A stretch of 64,000 nucleotides of DNA from Comamonas sp. 26 (GCF_002754475.1 NZ_PEFL01000001.1:620001-684000); one strand, 5' to 3'. Positions 1 to 8,655 are shown, numbered from the stretch's first letter. The notes: generated from the sequence alone by a model not told the origin. Numbers and translations: made by a program.

Positions 1-541
1 CGTCCTTGCCCTGAACGCGGTAGCCGCCCAGTGCGTGCACGGTTTGCGGTGTCAGCCCCAGGTGGGCGCAGACGGGTACGCCACGGTCGACCAGAAAGCG
101 CACGATGGGCGCAGTCCAGCCGCCGCCTTCGAGCTTGACCATATGGGCTCCGGCCTGCATCAGCTCGCAGGCGTTGCGCATGGCTTGCTCGGGGCTTTCG
201 GCGTAGCTGCCAAAGGGCATGTCGGCAATCACCCATGCGGTGGCCTGCGCACGGTGCAGGCCACGGGTCACGCTGGCGGTGTGATAGGCCATGTCGGCCA
301 GTGTCACGCCCACGGTGCTGTGCAGGCCCTGGCAGACCATGCCCAGTGAGTCACCGACCAGAATGCACTCCACACCGGCGGCATCGGCCACGGCGGCAAA
401 TGTGGCGTCGTAGGCGGTGAGCATGGTGATCTTCTCGCCCGCCGCACGCATCTGAGCCAGGCGCGGCAGGCTGATGGGGCGGCGCTGGGGCTGGGGCGAA
501 GAGGGGGGGATGGTGCCGTAAGGCGTTCCGGTGGCGGTCAT
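1..541 (-). CDS. panB: 3-methyl-2-oxobutanoate hydroxymethyltransferase PanB, C-terminal part beyond window
   Basis: This reading frame starts at an ATG (539-541) and runs off the left edge, so about 180 N-terminal residues are seen. It shows the PanB family pattern: [12 protein letters not shown], then a metal-binding region [41 protein letters not shown] and [12 protein letters not shown]. PanB transfers a hydroxymethyl group from methylene-tetrahydrofolate to 2-oxoisovalerate, giving ketopantoate for coenzyme A synthesis in the cytosol. A PanD gene lies about 5.8 kb away on the same strand, but the two are not in one operon. It is divergent from the Crp/Fnr gene. Only the missing C-terminus limits the call. 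Confidence 0.95.
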   Translation of the reverse strand, partial: MTATGTPYGTIPPSSPQPQRRPISLPRLAQMRAAGEKITMLTAYDATFAAVADAAGVECILVGDSLGMVCQGLHSTVGVTLADMAYHTASVTRGLHRAQATAWVIADMPFGSYAESPEQAMRNACELMQAGAHMVKLEGGGWTAPIVRFLVDRGVPVCAHLGLTPQTVHALGGYRVQGKD

Positions 542-749
542 GGTTTTGTCTCCTGATGATCTGTTCATGGTTCAGCGCAACAGACAAGTCTGTGTGCCAA
601 TTTGCCCGCGAGTCTATGCCATGCTGCGGTGCAGCGCCAAGTGCAAACTGGGTATGGCAGCCGTCAGCGCCCGTACTATGCTGGTCTGCTTGTGCATGGC
701 CTGGCCGTGCGCGTTCTGCTGTTTCCATTCCATCCGCGCAAGGTAGTTC

Positions 750-1481
750 ATGTCCATGGCCGAGTCCCTGTTTCCGTTGGTTTCTGCACCAGCACCCTCG
801 GTGGCCTGGCAAGGGCTGCGCGGCGTCAGCTGGCTGGATTCGCTGTCTGACGAGAAACTGGCGGTGCTGGCCGGGCAATGTCGCTGGCACAGGCTGGAGG
901 CAGGGCAGGTGTTGCAGGGGGCCTATACCGACCGGCGCATTTACATGCTGATCAACGGGCAGCTGAGCGTGGCGGGGCACAGTGTCAGCGGGCGGGCCAT
1001 GATTGTGGGGTATCTGGGGCCGGGCTTTTTCTTTGGCTCCTTTGCCGCGCAGCCGCCCCGCAATGTGGCAGTAGAAGTGCAGGCCACAGAGGCTAGTCTG
1101 GTCGCTTCGCTATCCAATGCAGAGCTAGAAGCACTGATCATGAGCGATGTGCAGGTCATGCGCGCGGTGATTCAGCGGCTGAACGAACTGACGGGCGTGC
1201 TGGCCCGGCGCGTGGTCAGCCTGGGGACTTTGTCGGTGCGTGGCCGTCTGCAGGCTCAGCTGCTGGAGCGGGCTGAAACCGTGGGCATTGATGACGATGA
1301 GGCTCTGTTGTCCCCCGCGCCCCGGCAAAGCGATCTGGCGATGATGCTGGGCACCAGCCGCGAGGAGGTGGCGCGCGAGATGTCGCGACTGACGCGCCTG
1401 GGTCTGCTGCAGCGCGAGGGGCGCAATCTGCGTATCTGCCGTGTTGATGGCTTGCGTGTTTTACTCGAAGAAACACGCTAA
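750..1481 (+). CDS. Crp/Fnr-family transcriptional regulator
   Basis: The 243-residue protein has an N-terminal cyclic-nucleotide-binding-like fold (about residues 20-140, with GQVLQGAYTDRRIYMLINGQ and YLGPGFFFGSFA) and a C-terminal winged helix with a recognition segment RQSDLAMMLGTSREEVAREM followed by a wing. There is no N-terminal cysteine cluster as in Fnr, so oxygen sensing through an Fe-S centre is not indicated. The ligand cannot be told from the sequence. The start at 750 has an AAGG element 7 bases upstream; a second in-frame ATG at 756 is possible. It is divergent from panB and followed by a small secreted protein. The target genes are unknown. Confidence 0.9.
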   Translation: MSMAESLFPLVSAPAPSVAWQGLRGVSWLDSLSDEKLAVLAGQCRWHRLEAGQVLQGAYTDRRIYMLINGQLSVAGHSVSGRAMIVGYLGPGFFFGSFAAQPPRNVAVEVQATEASLVASLSNAELEALIMSDVQVMRAVIQRLNELTGVLARRVVSLGTLSVRGRLQAQLLERAETVGIDDDEALLSPAPRQSDLAMMLGTSREEVAREMSRLTRLGLLQREGRNLRICRVDGLRVLLEETR

Positions 1482-1610
1482 CTTTTCATATTGTGAAATT
1501 GCCTTTTGCGTGAGAAAACGCACAGACGGCTCCCGGGATAACACGCATAGTTCAGCCATACCGCTGCTAAGCCATCAAGCCTTGCAGCTTTTACGATTGA
1601 AAGGATTGAT

Positions 1611-1904
1611 ATGCGCTCCGCTACCCGTTTGTTGACTGCCCTTGTTCTGACCGCCAGCGCCGCCGCTGCCATGGCTCAGGGCATGCCCCAGAATGCTGCT
1701 GCACCCAGCAAAAGCCGTGCCGAAGTGAAGGCTGATCTGGAGATGTACCAGCGTTCCGGCCTGGGCTATCTGCCCTCACCTGCGGCTTATATCGAAGTCG
1801 AGTCCAGCGCCGAATACCGCAAGGCTTATGCCGAGTATCAGCGCCTGCTGGCCAGCCCCGCTTACCAAGAAGCGGTGGCCAAGTACCAGTCGGGTGCCAA
1901 ATAA
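1611..1904 (+). CDS. small exported DUF4148-type protein
   Basis: A 97-residue protein with a clear Sec signal peptide (residues 1-22, cleavage after AMA) and a mature part beginning with a basic segment SRAEVKADLEMYQRSGL. This pattern is typical of the short DUF4148 proteins found in many copies in Burkholderiales; their function is unknown. The tail is rich in Ala, Tyr and Gln, with repeated AEY/AYQ units (about 60-92). An AAAGGA ribosome binding site precedes the ATG. It is followed by a hairpin terminator and is probably a single-gene unit. The periplasmic location is inferred from the signal peptide. Confidence 0.8.
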   Translation: MRSATRLLTALVLTASAAAAMAQGMPQNAAAPSKSRAEVKADLEMYQRSGLGYLPSPAAYIEVESSAEYRKAYAEYQRLLASPAYQEAVAKYQSGAK

Positions 1905-1938
1905 GCCTGAGGTGATAGAGATCGTTACTTTGGTGGAT

Positions 1939-1975
1939 GCGCGCTGAAGGCTTGATGTCTGCAGCGCGCTTTTTT
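1939..1975 (+). terminator. Rho-independent terminator after the DUF4148 gene
   Basis: The arms GCGCGCTG (1939-1946) and CAGCGCGC (1962-1969) can pair perfectly and are followed by a run of six T. It sits 35 bases after the stop codon. Confidence 0.85.
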
Positions 1976-2010
1976 ATGGCAGCAATATCGCCCCAATGGA
2001 TATAGCAAGT

Positions 2011-2050
2011 TTGATAGCATTCAGCGCTTATTGATACTGCGCTTGCAGGC
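2011..2050 (+). repeat. copy of the AGCGCTT intergenic palindromic repeat
   Basis: Contains TTGATAGC, then AGCGCTTATTGATACTGCGC, the signature of a short repeat that recurs between genes in this window (see 10272, 11786, 21553, 35270, 52064). It lies directly upstream of pabB. Confidence 0.6.
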
Positions 2051-2058
2051 GATTTGAC

Positions 2059-3243
2059 TTGAAAACCGTTCTTGACTTCACCGCACCCAGACAGGCCGAT
2101 GCCGCCCGCCTGCAGCATGGCTTTGGCGCGCCTGAAAAAGTCCTGCAGGCGCACAGGCCTGAGGACGTAGCCGCCGTGCTGGAGGCCGTGCAGCAAGCCG
2201 CCGAACAAGGCCAATGGTGCGTGGGCTGGCTGGCGTATGAAGCCGCCAGCGCCTTTGATGCTGCCTATGCCCAGACTGTGCACAGCGCAGTGCCCGGCCA
2301 GCCACTGGCCTGGTTTGGCGTACATGCCGCTCCGCAGGGGGCGCAAGCCGCGCCTAAGCCCCTGCCCACCCCAGCCGTGCAGTGGCAAACCGCCTTGAGT
2401 CGCGAGCAGTTTGATGCGCATATTGCGCGCATTCATGCTGCCATTGCCGCTGGTGAGTGCTATCAAATTAATTACACCGCCCCTTTGTCTGCAAAGCTTG
2501 AGGGGGCAGATTCTCTCAATTCCTCCGCGCTGGCTCAGGCCCTGTTTGCACGCCTGCAGCAGGCCCAGCCCGGCGGCTATGCCGCGCTGGTGGACAGTGG
2601 CAATATGCAGGTGCTGTCCGTATCGCCCGAGTTGTTTTTTGACTGGGATGGCGAGCAGATTCTGACTCGCCCCATGAAGGGCACAGCCGCGCGTGGTCAG
2701 ACGCCCGAGGCCGATGTGCTGGCTGCGCAGACCATGCGCGAGTCTGTCAAAGAGCGGGCCGAGAACGTGATGATTGTAGACTTGCTGCGCAACGACCTCT
2801 CGCGCATCGCCGAGCCGCATAGCGTGAAGGTGCCGCAGCTGTTTCAGGTGCAGGCCCTGCCAGCGGTCTGGCAGATGACGTCTGATGTGGTTGCGCGCAC
2901 CCGCGCCGGCGTGCGGCTGGTCGATGTGTTTGGCGCGCTGTTCCCTTGCGGCTCCATCACTGGTGCGCCCAAGCGCCAAGCCATGCGGCTGATCCGCGAG
3001 CTGGAGCCCCAGCCGCGCGGTGTGTACTGCGGGGCGCTGGGCGTGGTACGGCCGGGCTCTGCACCTGGGCGCATTCATGCGACCTTCAATGTGCCTATTC
3101 GCACCGTGGTGCTGCAAGCCGGGCAGTTGAGCTGCGGCATTGGCAGCGGAATTACGGCCAGCGCCAACGCGGGCGATGAATGGATGGAGTGGCAGCACAA
3201 GCAGGTTTTTCTGCGCGGGCTGGAAGAGGCAGGCCAGGGGTAA
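2059..3243 (+). CDS. pabB: aminodeoxychorismate synthase component I (PabB)
   Basis: A 394-residue chorismate-binding enzyme. It carries the anthranilate-synthase-I-type signatures: GECYQINYTAPL, SPELFF, the TRPMKGTAARG active-site lysine motif, ENVMIVDLLRNDLSRI, and LFPCGSITGAPKRQAM. PabB with glutamine from PabA makes 4-amino-4-deoxychorismate for folate synthesis. The PMKGT form (rather than the threonine-type PIAGT of TrpE) supports PabB over TrpE. The start is a TTG at 2059; no ATG gives a full N-terminus. The next gene, 3 bases downstream, encodes the class IV lyase for the following step, so the two form a p-aminobenzoate operon. No PabA gene is in the window. Confidence 0.93.
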   Translation: MKTVLDFTAPRQADAARLQHGFGAPEKVLQAHRPEDVAAVLEAVQQAAEQGQWCVGWLAYEAASAFDAAYAQTVHSAVPGQPLAWFGVHAAPQGAQAAPKPLPTPAVQWQTALSREQFDAHIARIHAAIAAGECYQINYTAPLSAKLEGADSLNSSALAQALFARLQQAQPGGYAALVDSGNMQVLSVSPELFFDWDGEQILTRPMKGTAARGQTPEADVLAAQTMRESVKERAENVMIVDLLRNDLSRIAEPHSVKVPQLFQVQALPAVWQMTSDVVARTRAGVRLVDVFGALFPCGSITGAPKRQAMRLIRELEPQPRGVYCGALGVVRPGSAPGRIHATFNVPIRTVVLQAGQLSCGIGSGITASANAGDEWMEWQHKQVFLRGLEEAGQG

Positions 3244-3246
3244 AGC

Positions 3247-3876
3247 ATGAATACGCATTTTGAAATTCTCGAAACGCTGGCCCTCAAAGATGGCCGCTGG
3301 CAGAACTGGCCGCTGCACTGGGCACGGCTGCAGATTACAGCCCACCACTTTCGATACCCGCTGATGCAAATGCAGCTGGAAAGCGATATGGCCCAGTTGG
3401 CACAAAAGCATGCTGAGGGGCATTGGCGTGTGCGGCTGGCGCTGTCCGTCACCGGTGCGGTGCAGTTCACGGTGGTGCAGCTCTTGCCCAGCGCCGAACC
3501 GGTGAAGCTGCAGCTGGCCCGCCAGCCCATCTTGAATGCGGTGGCGCAAAGCGATGTGGTGCGCTTCAAGACTTCGGTGCGCCACCATTACGAGGTGTTT
3601 GAGCCCAAAAGCACAGAGGTGTTTGATACCGTGCTGTTCAATGAAAACGGCCAGATCACCGAGGGCACGCGCGGCAACATTGCCATGCAGCTGGATGGTC
3701 AGTGGGTGACCCCGGCACTGCAATGCGGTTTGCTGCCGGGCGTGGGCCGCGCGCTTGCGCTGTCCCAAGGGCGGCTGGTTGAAAAAGTGATTGTGATTGA
3801 TGACCTGCGCCGCGTTACAGGCTGGGCGTTTGTCAATAGCCTGCGTGGCTGGCTGGATGCACGTTTGATTGCATAG
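3247..3876 (+). CDS. pabC: aminodeoxychorismate lyase-like class IV aminotransferase
   Basis: A 209-residue fold-type IV PLP enzyme, shorter than most PabC proteins (about 270). The PLP-binding lysine is K108 in VVRFKTSVRHHYE, and the conserved FNENGQITEGTRGNI contains the cofactor-binding glutamate E139. It would release pyruvate from 4-amino-4-deoxychorismate to give p-aminobenzoate. The direct coupling to pabB (3-base gap) is the strongest argument for this substrate. A branched-chain aminotransferase-like role is less likely given the context. Confidence 0.85.
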   Translation: MNTHFEILETLALKDGRWQNWPLHWARLQITAHHFRYPLMQMQLESDMAQLAQKHAEGHWRVRLALSVTGAVQFTVVQLLPSAEPVKLQLARQPILNAVAQSDVVRFKTSVRHHYEVFEPKSTEVFDTVLFNENGQITEGTRGNIAMQLDGQWVTPALQCGLLPGVGRALALSQGRLVEKVIVIDDLRRVTGWAFVNSLRGWLDARLIA

Positions 3877-3926
3877 CCCGGGTTTGTTATCGTGGGTGCC
3901 TCTGCCAACCGGGAGGAGTCTGAACC

Positions 3927-4499
3927 ATGGAAGACGACGACTTTGATGCGCTCTATCTGGACTTGATGAAAGAGTTCCTGTCTACCGCCACCCCCGTGCA
4001 GTGGCTGGCCGTGGTCACCACCATGAACTACGACAACGGCAGCGCGCTGCCGGACTGGATCAGCAAGTATCCCAAGCTGGAGCCCGCAGTGGCCAAGGCG
4101 CTGTACTGGTACCAGCAGCCTGGCTACTTTCAGCATTACGCATCGCAGGACAAGGTGCCCAGCATCAATCAAAAGGGCTGGGCGCGAGTGCAGGCCCTGA
4201 GCCAGCGCTTTGCAGATGGTAATCTGGCCCCCGCCACCATTGGCTGGGACCCGGCCAATGACCTGGCATCCCCCACGGGCAACGAAAAGCATCCCGGCTA
4301 TGACTGGACCAGTGAGGCCGTCAAGGGCAGCGATGCCATGTGGGCCATTCCCGCCATCATGCTTGAAGCCGTACCTGGAACGCAGCCCGATATCTACGCC
4401 TATGTCGATGAGCAAGGCTGGGAAGACGGCATGCCACCTCATGTGCAGGACGAGCTCAATGCCGCCATGGATGGGGAAGAGGAAGATCCTGAAGACTAA
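3927..4499 (+). CDS. hypothetical acidic protein, DUF4274-like
   Basis: A 190-residue, strongly acidic cytosolic protein with no signal peptide or membrane segment. Its first 70 residues (HWLA-type segment VQWLAVVTTMNYDNG, then PELWISKYP-like and ALYWY) resemble the DUF4274 pattern in which a helix is followed by N-Y-x-x-G and an aromatic helix; this is a tentative match. The C-terminus ends in an EEEDPED tail. The ATG follows a GGGAGGAG ribosome binding site. A hairpin without a T-run (4516-4536) follows. Function unknown; DUF4274 proteins often appear in immunity-like contexts, but nothing here supports that. Confidence 0.6.
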   Translation: MEDDDFDALYLDLMKEFLSTATPVQWLAVVTTMNYDNGSALPDWISKYPKLEPAVAKALYWYQQPGYFQHYASQDKVPSINQKGWARVQALSQRFADGNLAPATIGWDPANDLASPTGNEKHPGYDWTSEAVKGSDAMWAIPAIMLEAVPGTQPDIYAYVDEQGWEDGMPPHVQDELNAAMDGEEEDPED

Positions 4500-4607
4500 G
4501 TTGAAACTGTGCCTTGGGTATCTTTAATTGATACCCGTTGAGAAATATGGCTGGCTGATCGTTTGATTTTCATACTATCCATTCACCGCAACTTTTGAGG
4601 CAAGACC

Positions 4608-5126
4608 ATGAACTCCCAAGCCGTTTCAAGCCACAAGCCTTCTTCTGCCTTTATCGGCGCTTCCTGGGCTGCGCTGCTGCTGGGTATCGCTGCCTTCATG
4701 GCCGGGTTGTGGAATGCCAATATGCAGCTCAATGAAAAAGGCTTCTATTTCGCTGTACTGGTGCTGGGCTTGTACTCGGCCATCTCTTTGCAAAAGGTGG
4801 TGCGTGACCGGCTGGAAGGCGTAGCCGTGACCGGCATTTACTACGGCATCAGCTGGGTGGCGCTGCTGATTGCGGTGCTGCTGCTGGGCACGGGCTTGTT
4901 CAACGCCACGCTGCAGCTGAGCGAAAAAGGCTTTTACGGCATGGCTTTTGCGCTGGCCTTGTTTGGTGCCATTGCCGTGCAGAAGAACACCCGCGACAAC
5001 CTGGGTGCGGAGGATGAAACCTCAGGCTTCAAGCGCAGCAAGGTTGAACGCAACGGCCCCACGCTGGTGACCACAGACCCTGCCAAGCCTGCGGATGCGC
5101 AGGATATAGCGGCCAACAATCGCTGA
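4608..5126 (+). CDS. yiaA: YiaA/YiaB-type inner membrane protein
   Basis: A 172-residue protein with four hydrophobic segments arranged as two copies of the same unit. Each unit is a pair of helices with a conserved middle: [20 protein letters not shown] (about 37-56) and [20 protein letters not shown] (about 101-120), both ending in LQKVVRD or VQKNTRD. This internal duplication is the hallmark of the YiaAB family of unknown function. The last 40 residues are hydrophilic. It stands alone, with plus-strand orientation and a convergent DTW-domain gene after it. Confidence 0.85.
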   Translation: MNSQAVSSHKPSSAFIGASWAALLLGIAAFMAGLWNANMQLNEKGFYFAVLVLGLYSAISLQKVVRDRLEGVAVTGIYYGISWVALLIAVLLLGTGLFNATLQLSEKGFYGMAFALALFGAIAVQKNTRDNLGAEDETSGFKRSKVERNGPTLVTTDPAKPADAQDIAANNR

Positions 5127-5146
5127 ACCTGCTTTACCCCTCCGTT

Positions 5147-5827
5147 TCACACTACCTCATCAGGCGCCCTAGTTGGCGCCTGATTTGGGTTTTGCAGCAG
5201 TATTTGACGAGCCACAAACTGCTCAAAGACCTGGGTGAGGGTTGCAGGGGCTGCCGCATCCAGCAGCCAGTTCTGCAACTGTGCAAGGCCGAGCACAGCC
5301 GCCTCAAAGCTGGAGAGTTGACCGGGCAGATGGGCCTTGCGAATGGCGTAGCCAGAATCACCCACATCCTGCAGCGCCACGCGTGGCAAGGTTTGCAGGG
5401 CGGGGTTGAGGTAGAGCATTTTGCGGCTTTTGCGCCAGGTGCCGTCGATGATGACCAGTCGCAATTGCTCGGGTGCTAGCGGCCACGGCTGGGGCAGGGC
5501 GCTGGCCTGCGCAAGGCCCAGCGTCGCATCTTGCTCGTGCGTGTCGGGGTAGAGCAGCAGGCTCTGGCGCGGGGCCTGTTCATGCCAGCTGCCTTGCAGG
5601 GCTTGCTGCAGCGTCTGGGCATCAAACTGCTCGCCCACCAAGACCCGGCTGTGGGGCAGGCACAGGTGCAGCAAATGACCTGTGCCCTTGGCCTCATGGA
5701 CTTCCATGGGGTGCATGAGGATGAGTACTTCGACCTGATGCTCCACGGGCAGTGCCAGCGCGCAAATGCAGGTACGTAGCGCACGGTGGCAGTTGGGACA
5801 GCGAGGGCGTCGGTCAGTTTTGCTCAT
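5147..5827 (-). CDS. tapT: DTW-domain tRNA-uridine aminocarboxypropyltransferase
   Basis: A 226-residue protein of the TDD/DTW family (YfiP/TapT type), which adds 3-amino-3-carboxypropyl groups from S-adenosylmethionine to tRNA uridines. The N-terminus has a zinc-type cluster (C10, C13, C20, C22 in CPNCHRALRTCIC), then MHPMEVHEAKGTGHLL, LLYPD and the family motif region IIDGTWRKSRKMLYLNP. The length agrees with the Escherichia coli homologue. The exact tRNA position modified is inferred from the family. The gene ends 20 bases from the convergent yiaA. Confidence 0.85.
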   Translation of the reverse strand: MSKTDRRPRCPNCHRALRTCICALALPVEHQVEVLILMHPMEVHEAKGTGHLLHLCLPHSRVLVGEQFDAQTLQQALQGSWHEQAPRQSLLLYPDTHEQDATLGLAQASALPQPWPLAPEQLRLVIIDGTWRKSRKMLYLNPALQTLPRVALQDVGDSGYAIRKAHLPGQLSSFEAAVLGLAQLQNWLLDAAAPATLTQVFEQFVARQILLQNPNQAPTRAPDEVV

Positions 5828-5903
5828 AATTTGAGAGCGTCTTGCGCTTGATAGATATGCGGTAGAGGCAGTTTTTATCTTGAATCAATGCCCCTGAAAC
5901 AAC

Positions 5904-5932
5904 AACGCCCGCAAGCGCAGGCTGCGGGCGTT
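5904..5932 (-). terminator. hairpin terminator after the tautomerase gene
   Basis: AACGCCCGCA (5904-5913) and TGCGGGCGTT (5923-5932) pair perfectly; on the minus strand the stem is followed by a T-rich stretch. It is 28 bases past the stop of the gene ending at 5960. Confidence 0.75.
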
Positions 5933-5959
5933 GGTTTGAAGCGGGCAGGACTTGGAGCC

Positions 5960-6325
5960 TTACAGGCGGCCCTTGAAGTAGGTGGCCTTGTCCATGTCGG
6001 CCACGTCCACGCTCAGCTGCACATGCAGGCCAGCAGGCTGGGGCACGAGGCGGCGCAGCACTTCGGCGATACCGTCGGACATCTGCTTTTTGGCTTCTGT
6101 ACTGCGGCCGGCCATCAGTTGCAGATGCACGTGTACAAAGCCGCGGTTATCGGGCTGGTTGCCGATGTAGACGTTGCTCATGTTCAGGCGCGCAATGCGC
6201 GATTTCACATCGGCTTCGTCGGTCACGGTGGGGTGAGCACAGACCACGGCATTGACTTCACGCATCAGCTCGCGCTCGTTCAGGCCGGTCAGGTTGTCGG
6301 TGTATTCAATATGCAGATGAGGCAT
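5960..6325 (-). CDS. 5-carboxymethyl-2-hydroxymuconate isomerase-like tautomerase
   Basis: A 121-residue protein of the CHMI/HpaF branch of the tautomerase superfamily. The start MPHLHIEYTDNL places the catalytic Pro as residue 2 (Pro1 after Met removal), and the internal FVHVHLQLMAGRSTEAKK and SVDVADMD segments match the family. HpaF acts in homoprotocatechuate degradation, but no other hpa genes are here, so the substrate is open. It lies 33 bases downstream of panD on the same strand and is probably co-transcribed with it. Confidence 0.8.
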   Translation of the reverse strand: MPHLHIEYTDNLTGLNERELMREVNAVVCAHPTVTDEADVKSRIARLNMSNVYIGNQPDNRGFVHVHLQLMAGRSTEAKKQMSDGIAEVLRRLVPQPAGLHVQLSVDVADMDKATYFKGRL

Positions 6326-6358
6326 GGTGTTCTTTCACTCAAAAAACGGGTGCCGTAT

Positions 6359-6739
6359 TTACAGCATCTGGGTCGGCACTTTATGGCGCAGCTCGACTTG
6401 CTTGTTGCTGTCGTCCACAAACACCAGCTGGGGCTGGTGTTCGGCCACGTCTGTTTCATGCACCTGGGCGAAGGCGGCAATGATGAGCAAGTCGCCCACG
6501 CTGGCGCGGCGCGCTGCGGAGCCGTTGACAGAGATCATGCCGGTACCGCGCTCGCCCTTGATAGCGTAGGTCACAAAGCGCTCGCCGTTGTCGATATTCC
6601 AGATATGGACTTGTTCGTTTTCGACAATATTGGCGGCGTCCAGCAAGTCTTCATCAATCGCGCAGGAGCCTTCGTAGTGCAGCTCGCATTGCGTGGTCTT
6701 GACGCGGTGGATTTTGGATTTGAGCAGGGTGCGGAACAT
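6359..6739 (-). CDS. panD: aspartate 1-decarboxylase PanD
   Basis: A 126-residue proenzyme that makes beta-alanine from aspartate for pantothenate. It self-cleaves between G24 and S25 in HYEGSCAID to make the pyruvoyl cofactor. RMLKSKIHR-like start ([13 protein letters not shown]), [13 protein letters not shown] and [19 protein letters not shown] are all present. The start MFRT at 6739 was chosen because it gives the standard length and cleavage position; an upstream extension of 22 residues has no family support. The partner panB lies at the left edge. Confidence 0.96.
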   Translation of the reverse strand: MFRTLLKSKIHRVKTTQCELHYEGSCAIDEDLLDAANIVENEQVHIWNIDNGERFVTYAIKGERGTGMISVNGSAARRASVGDLLIIAAFAQVHETDVAEHQPQLVFVDDSNKQVELRHKVPTQML

Positions 6740-7090
6740 GGGTTTGTCTCTCTGGGTCGCTTTGCGCGTTTTGAATGGTGCAGGCCTGTGCTTGCAAAAA
6801 ACCACGCAAGTCTAAATGCGATCGGGAAAAACCATGTAGTCCTCTGAGAGCATTGACAGAGAAATGTCGCCTAACTGCATTCCCGTTGCCGATAGCGGTG
6901 GCAACGGTCTGCGAAGACCAGCGGAACAAGGGCTCATGAAATTGTTGTTTTGTTGCCACTCTTAGGGTTGTAACTAATGTTTCATCTTCGCTTTGTTTAA
7001 TGACTTCAGTCCCGGGCGGGGCCGAGCTTAGAAGCCTGCCACTGACCGCCCTGCAAGGACTTTCTCATTTCCATAAACACAGTGAACAGC
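6740..7090. other. divergent intergenic region panD/porin with an inverted repeat
   Basis: No convincing gene in these 351 bases, which must hold the promoters of panD (minus) and the porin (plus). The only strong structure is CCGTTGCC (6883-6890) and GGCAACGG (6900-6907), a perfect 8-base inverted repeat with a 9-base gap. Confidence 0.6.
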
Positions 7091-8116
7091 ATGAAACGAA
7101 CATTCCTCGCCCTTGCCGCTTTGACCGCCTCTGTCGGTGCCATGGCCCAATCCAGCGTCACCGTCTTCGGCGTGGCCGATGTTTCGGTGGCTCATATCTC
7201 CACCTCGACCAAGAGCGTGTCCGGTCTGGCCAATGGCGGCAACTCCAGCAGCCGTCTGGGCTTTCGCGGTGTGGAAGATCTGGGGGGCGGTCTGAAGGCT
7301 GGCTTCTGGCTCGAGGGCAGCTTGAGCGTCGATGACGGCACGGCTTCCGGCTTCAAGTTTGACCGTCGCTCCACCGTCAGCCTGATGGGCAACTTCGGTG
7401 AAGTGCGTCTGGGTCGCGACAAGACGCCGGCCTACCAGAACCTGGAAACCTTTCACGCTTTTGGCGACACCGGCATGGGTGCCATCAACGGCCACAACCT
7501 GATCACCAGCGCTGGCGGTACCGCCGAAGGCTCCAACCCCAAGCGTGTCTCCAACGGCATCAGCTATCTGCTGCCCAAGCTGGGCGGCGTTTATGGTCAA
7601 GTGACGCACAGCTTCGGCGAGCAGTCCGGTAACAACAGCCTGGCCAGCAACACCGGTCTGCGCCTGGGCTATGCCAACGGCCCCGTGAATGTGGCTGCAG
7701 CCTACGAAATTTCCCGAGGTGGTTCCGCCGCAACTGGCGTGGACTACAAGACCTTCAATATCGGTGCCTCCTACGACTTTGGCGTAGTCACTCCCATGCT
7801 GCTGCTGGCTTCTGACCGCGGCAACGACAAGCGTGTGGACCTGTACAGCGTGGGCGTGAAGATGCCTCTGGGCGCTGGTGAGCTGCGTGCCGCCTACACC
7901 TGGTACAAGGACAAGAAGCAAAGCGATGCCGACTCTCAGCGTCTGGCGCTGGGCTATGGCTACAAGCTGTCCAAGCGCACTGAAATCTATGCGGCAGTGG
8001 CACGCATGAGCAATGACGACAAGGCCAGTCGCAAGCTGGGCTCTTCGCTGAGCCCCACACCCGTGGTTGGCAAGAGCCTGACAGGCTACGAAATCGGCCT
8101 GCGCCACAACTTCTAA
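7091..8116 (+). CDS. Gram-negative trimeric porin
   Basis: A 341-residue outer-membrane porin of the betaproteobacterial 16-strand type. The signal peptide (1-20, MKRTFLALAALTASVGAMA) is cleaved before QSSVTVFGVADVSVA. Next come SSRLGFRGVEDLGGGLKAGF, RRSTVSLMGNFGEVRLGRD (loop 3 start), and a C-terminal strand ending GYEIGLRHNF with the terminal Phe used for BAM recognition. The ATG at 7091 was preferred over an in-frame GTG at 7082, since it gives a standard signal peptide. A strong terminator follows. The selectivity cannot be read from sequence. Confidence 0.95.
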   Translation: MKRTFLALAALTASVGAMAQSSVTVFGVADVSVAHISTSTKSVSGLANGGNSSSRLGFRGVEDLGGGLKAGFWLEGSLSVDDGTASGFKFDRRSTVSLMGNFGEVRLGRDKTPAYQNLETFHAFGDTGMGAINGHNLITSAGGTAEGSNPKRVSNGISYLLPKLGGVYGQVTHSFGEQSGNNSLASNTGLRLGYANGPVNVAAAYEISRGGSAATGVDYKTFNIGASYDFGVVTPMLLLASDRGNDKRVDLYSVGVKMPLGAGELRAAYTWYKDKKQSDADSQRLALGYGYKLSKRTEIYAAVARMSNDDKASRKLGSSLSPTPVVGKSLTGYEIGLRHNF

Positions 8117-8223
8117 GCGCGTCAGCCTTGCTGAGGTTGCTGCAATGAATGCAGCAGCCTCTCAAGCAAGCAGAGCTTGCAGGGTTTGGCTCCGGGTGGG
8201 GAAGCCTTCAGACTTCAGCAAGC

Positions 8224-8249
8224 GGCCCCGCATCAGCGGGGCCTTTTTT
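8224..8249 (+). terminator. Rho-independent terminator of the porin gene
   Basis: GGCCCCG (8224-8230) and CGGGGCC (8237-8243) form a 7-base stem with a 6-base loop, followed by six T. Confidence 0.9.
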
Positions 8250-8282
8250 ATGGAGACTATGCCGCGCTTGGCGGCACCGCTC

Positions 8283-8654
8283 TCAATCCGCGCGCAGATC
8301 CAGCACGCAGCCGTCGCCAATGCTGTCGCGCCAGACGCGGATCCGGCTGGGGGCGGGTTGCAGATCAGACAGGGCGTTGGCGATGAAGAGGCAGAGGTTC
8401 TCCAGCGTGGGCTTGCCCAGGCCGGGAATTTCGTCGAGAAAGTGATGGTCGAGCTGGTCGCGCAGCAGCTCAAGGCGCGCGCGCAGGTGGCCGAGGTCGA
8501 TGACCATGCCGTTGTCCACATTGCGGGGTCCCGTCACGCTGACTTCGGCGTGGTAGGTGTGGCCGTGAATGCGGCGGCTGCTCTCAGTCTCGATAGCGCG
8601 CTCCAGCGTATGGGCCGCATCAAAGAAAAAACGCTGGTGAACGGTAAATTGCAT
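8283..8654 (-). CDS. queD: 6-carboxytetrahydropterin synthase-type QueD
   Basis: A 123-residue PTPS-fold enzyme that turns dihydroneopterin triphosphate into 6-carboxy-tetrahydropterin in queuosine synthesis. The zinc ligands H15, H30 and H32 are visible in FFFDAAHTLE and RRIHGHTYH, and the later DHHFLDEIPGLGKPTLENL is typical. The Cys found four residues before HGH in the Escherichia coli enzyme is Ser (S26) here; the family evidence from the neighbour queE still favours QueD. It lies one base downstream of the queE stop, so the two are translated from one message. Confidence 0.9.
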   Translation of the reverse strand: MQFTVHQRFFFDAAHTLERAIETESSRRIHGHTYHAEVSVTGPRNVDNGMVIDLGHLRARLELLRDQLDHHFLDEIPGLGKPTLENLCLFIANALSDLQPAPSRIRVWRDSIGDGCVLDLRAD

Positions 8655-8655
8655 T

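Noticed and set aside
351..980. Minus-strand 209-residue frame over panB and the Crp/Fnr gene
   Set aside because: It spans two divergent real genes out of frame, has repeat-like Pro/His/Gln composition and no family features; it is a shadow frame of GC-rich DNA.
1621..3768. Minus-strand 715-residue frame opposite pabB/pabC
   Set aside because: Composition is His/Leu/Gln-rich and lacks motifs; it is antisense to clear pab genes.
4516..4536. Hairpin GGGTATC/GATACCC as a terminator
   Set aside because: Perfect stem but no T-run; only noted with the neighbouring gene.
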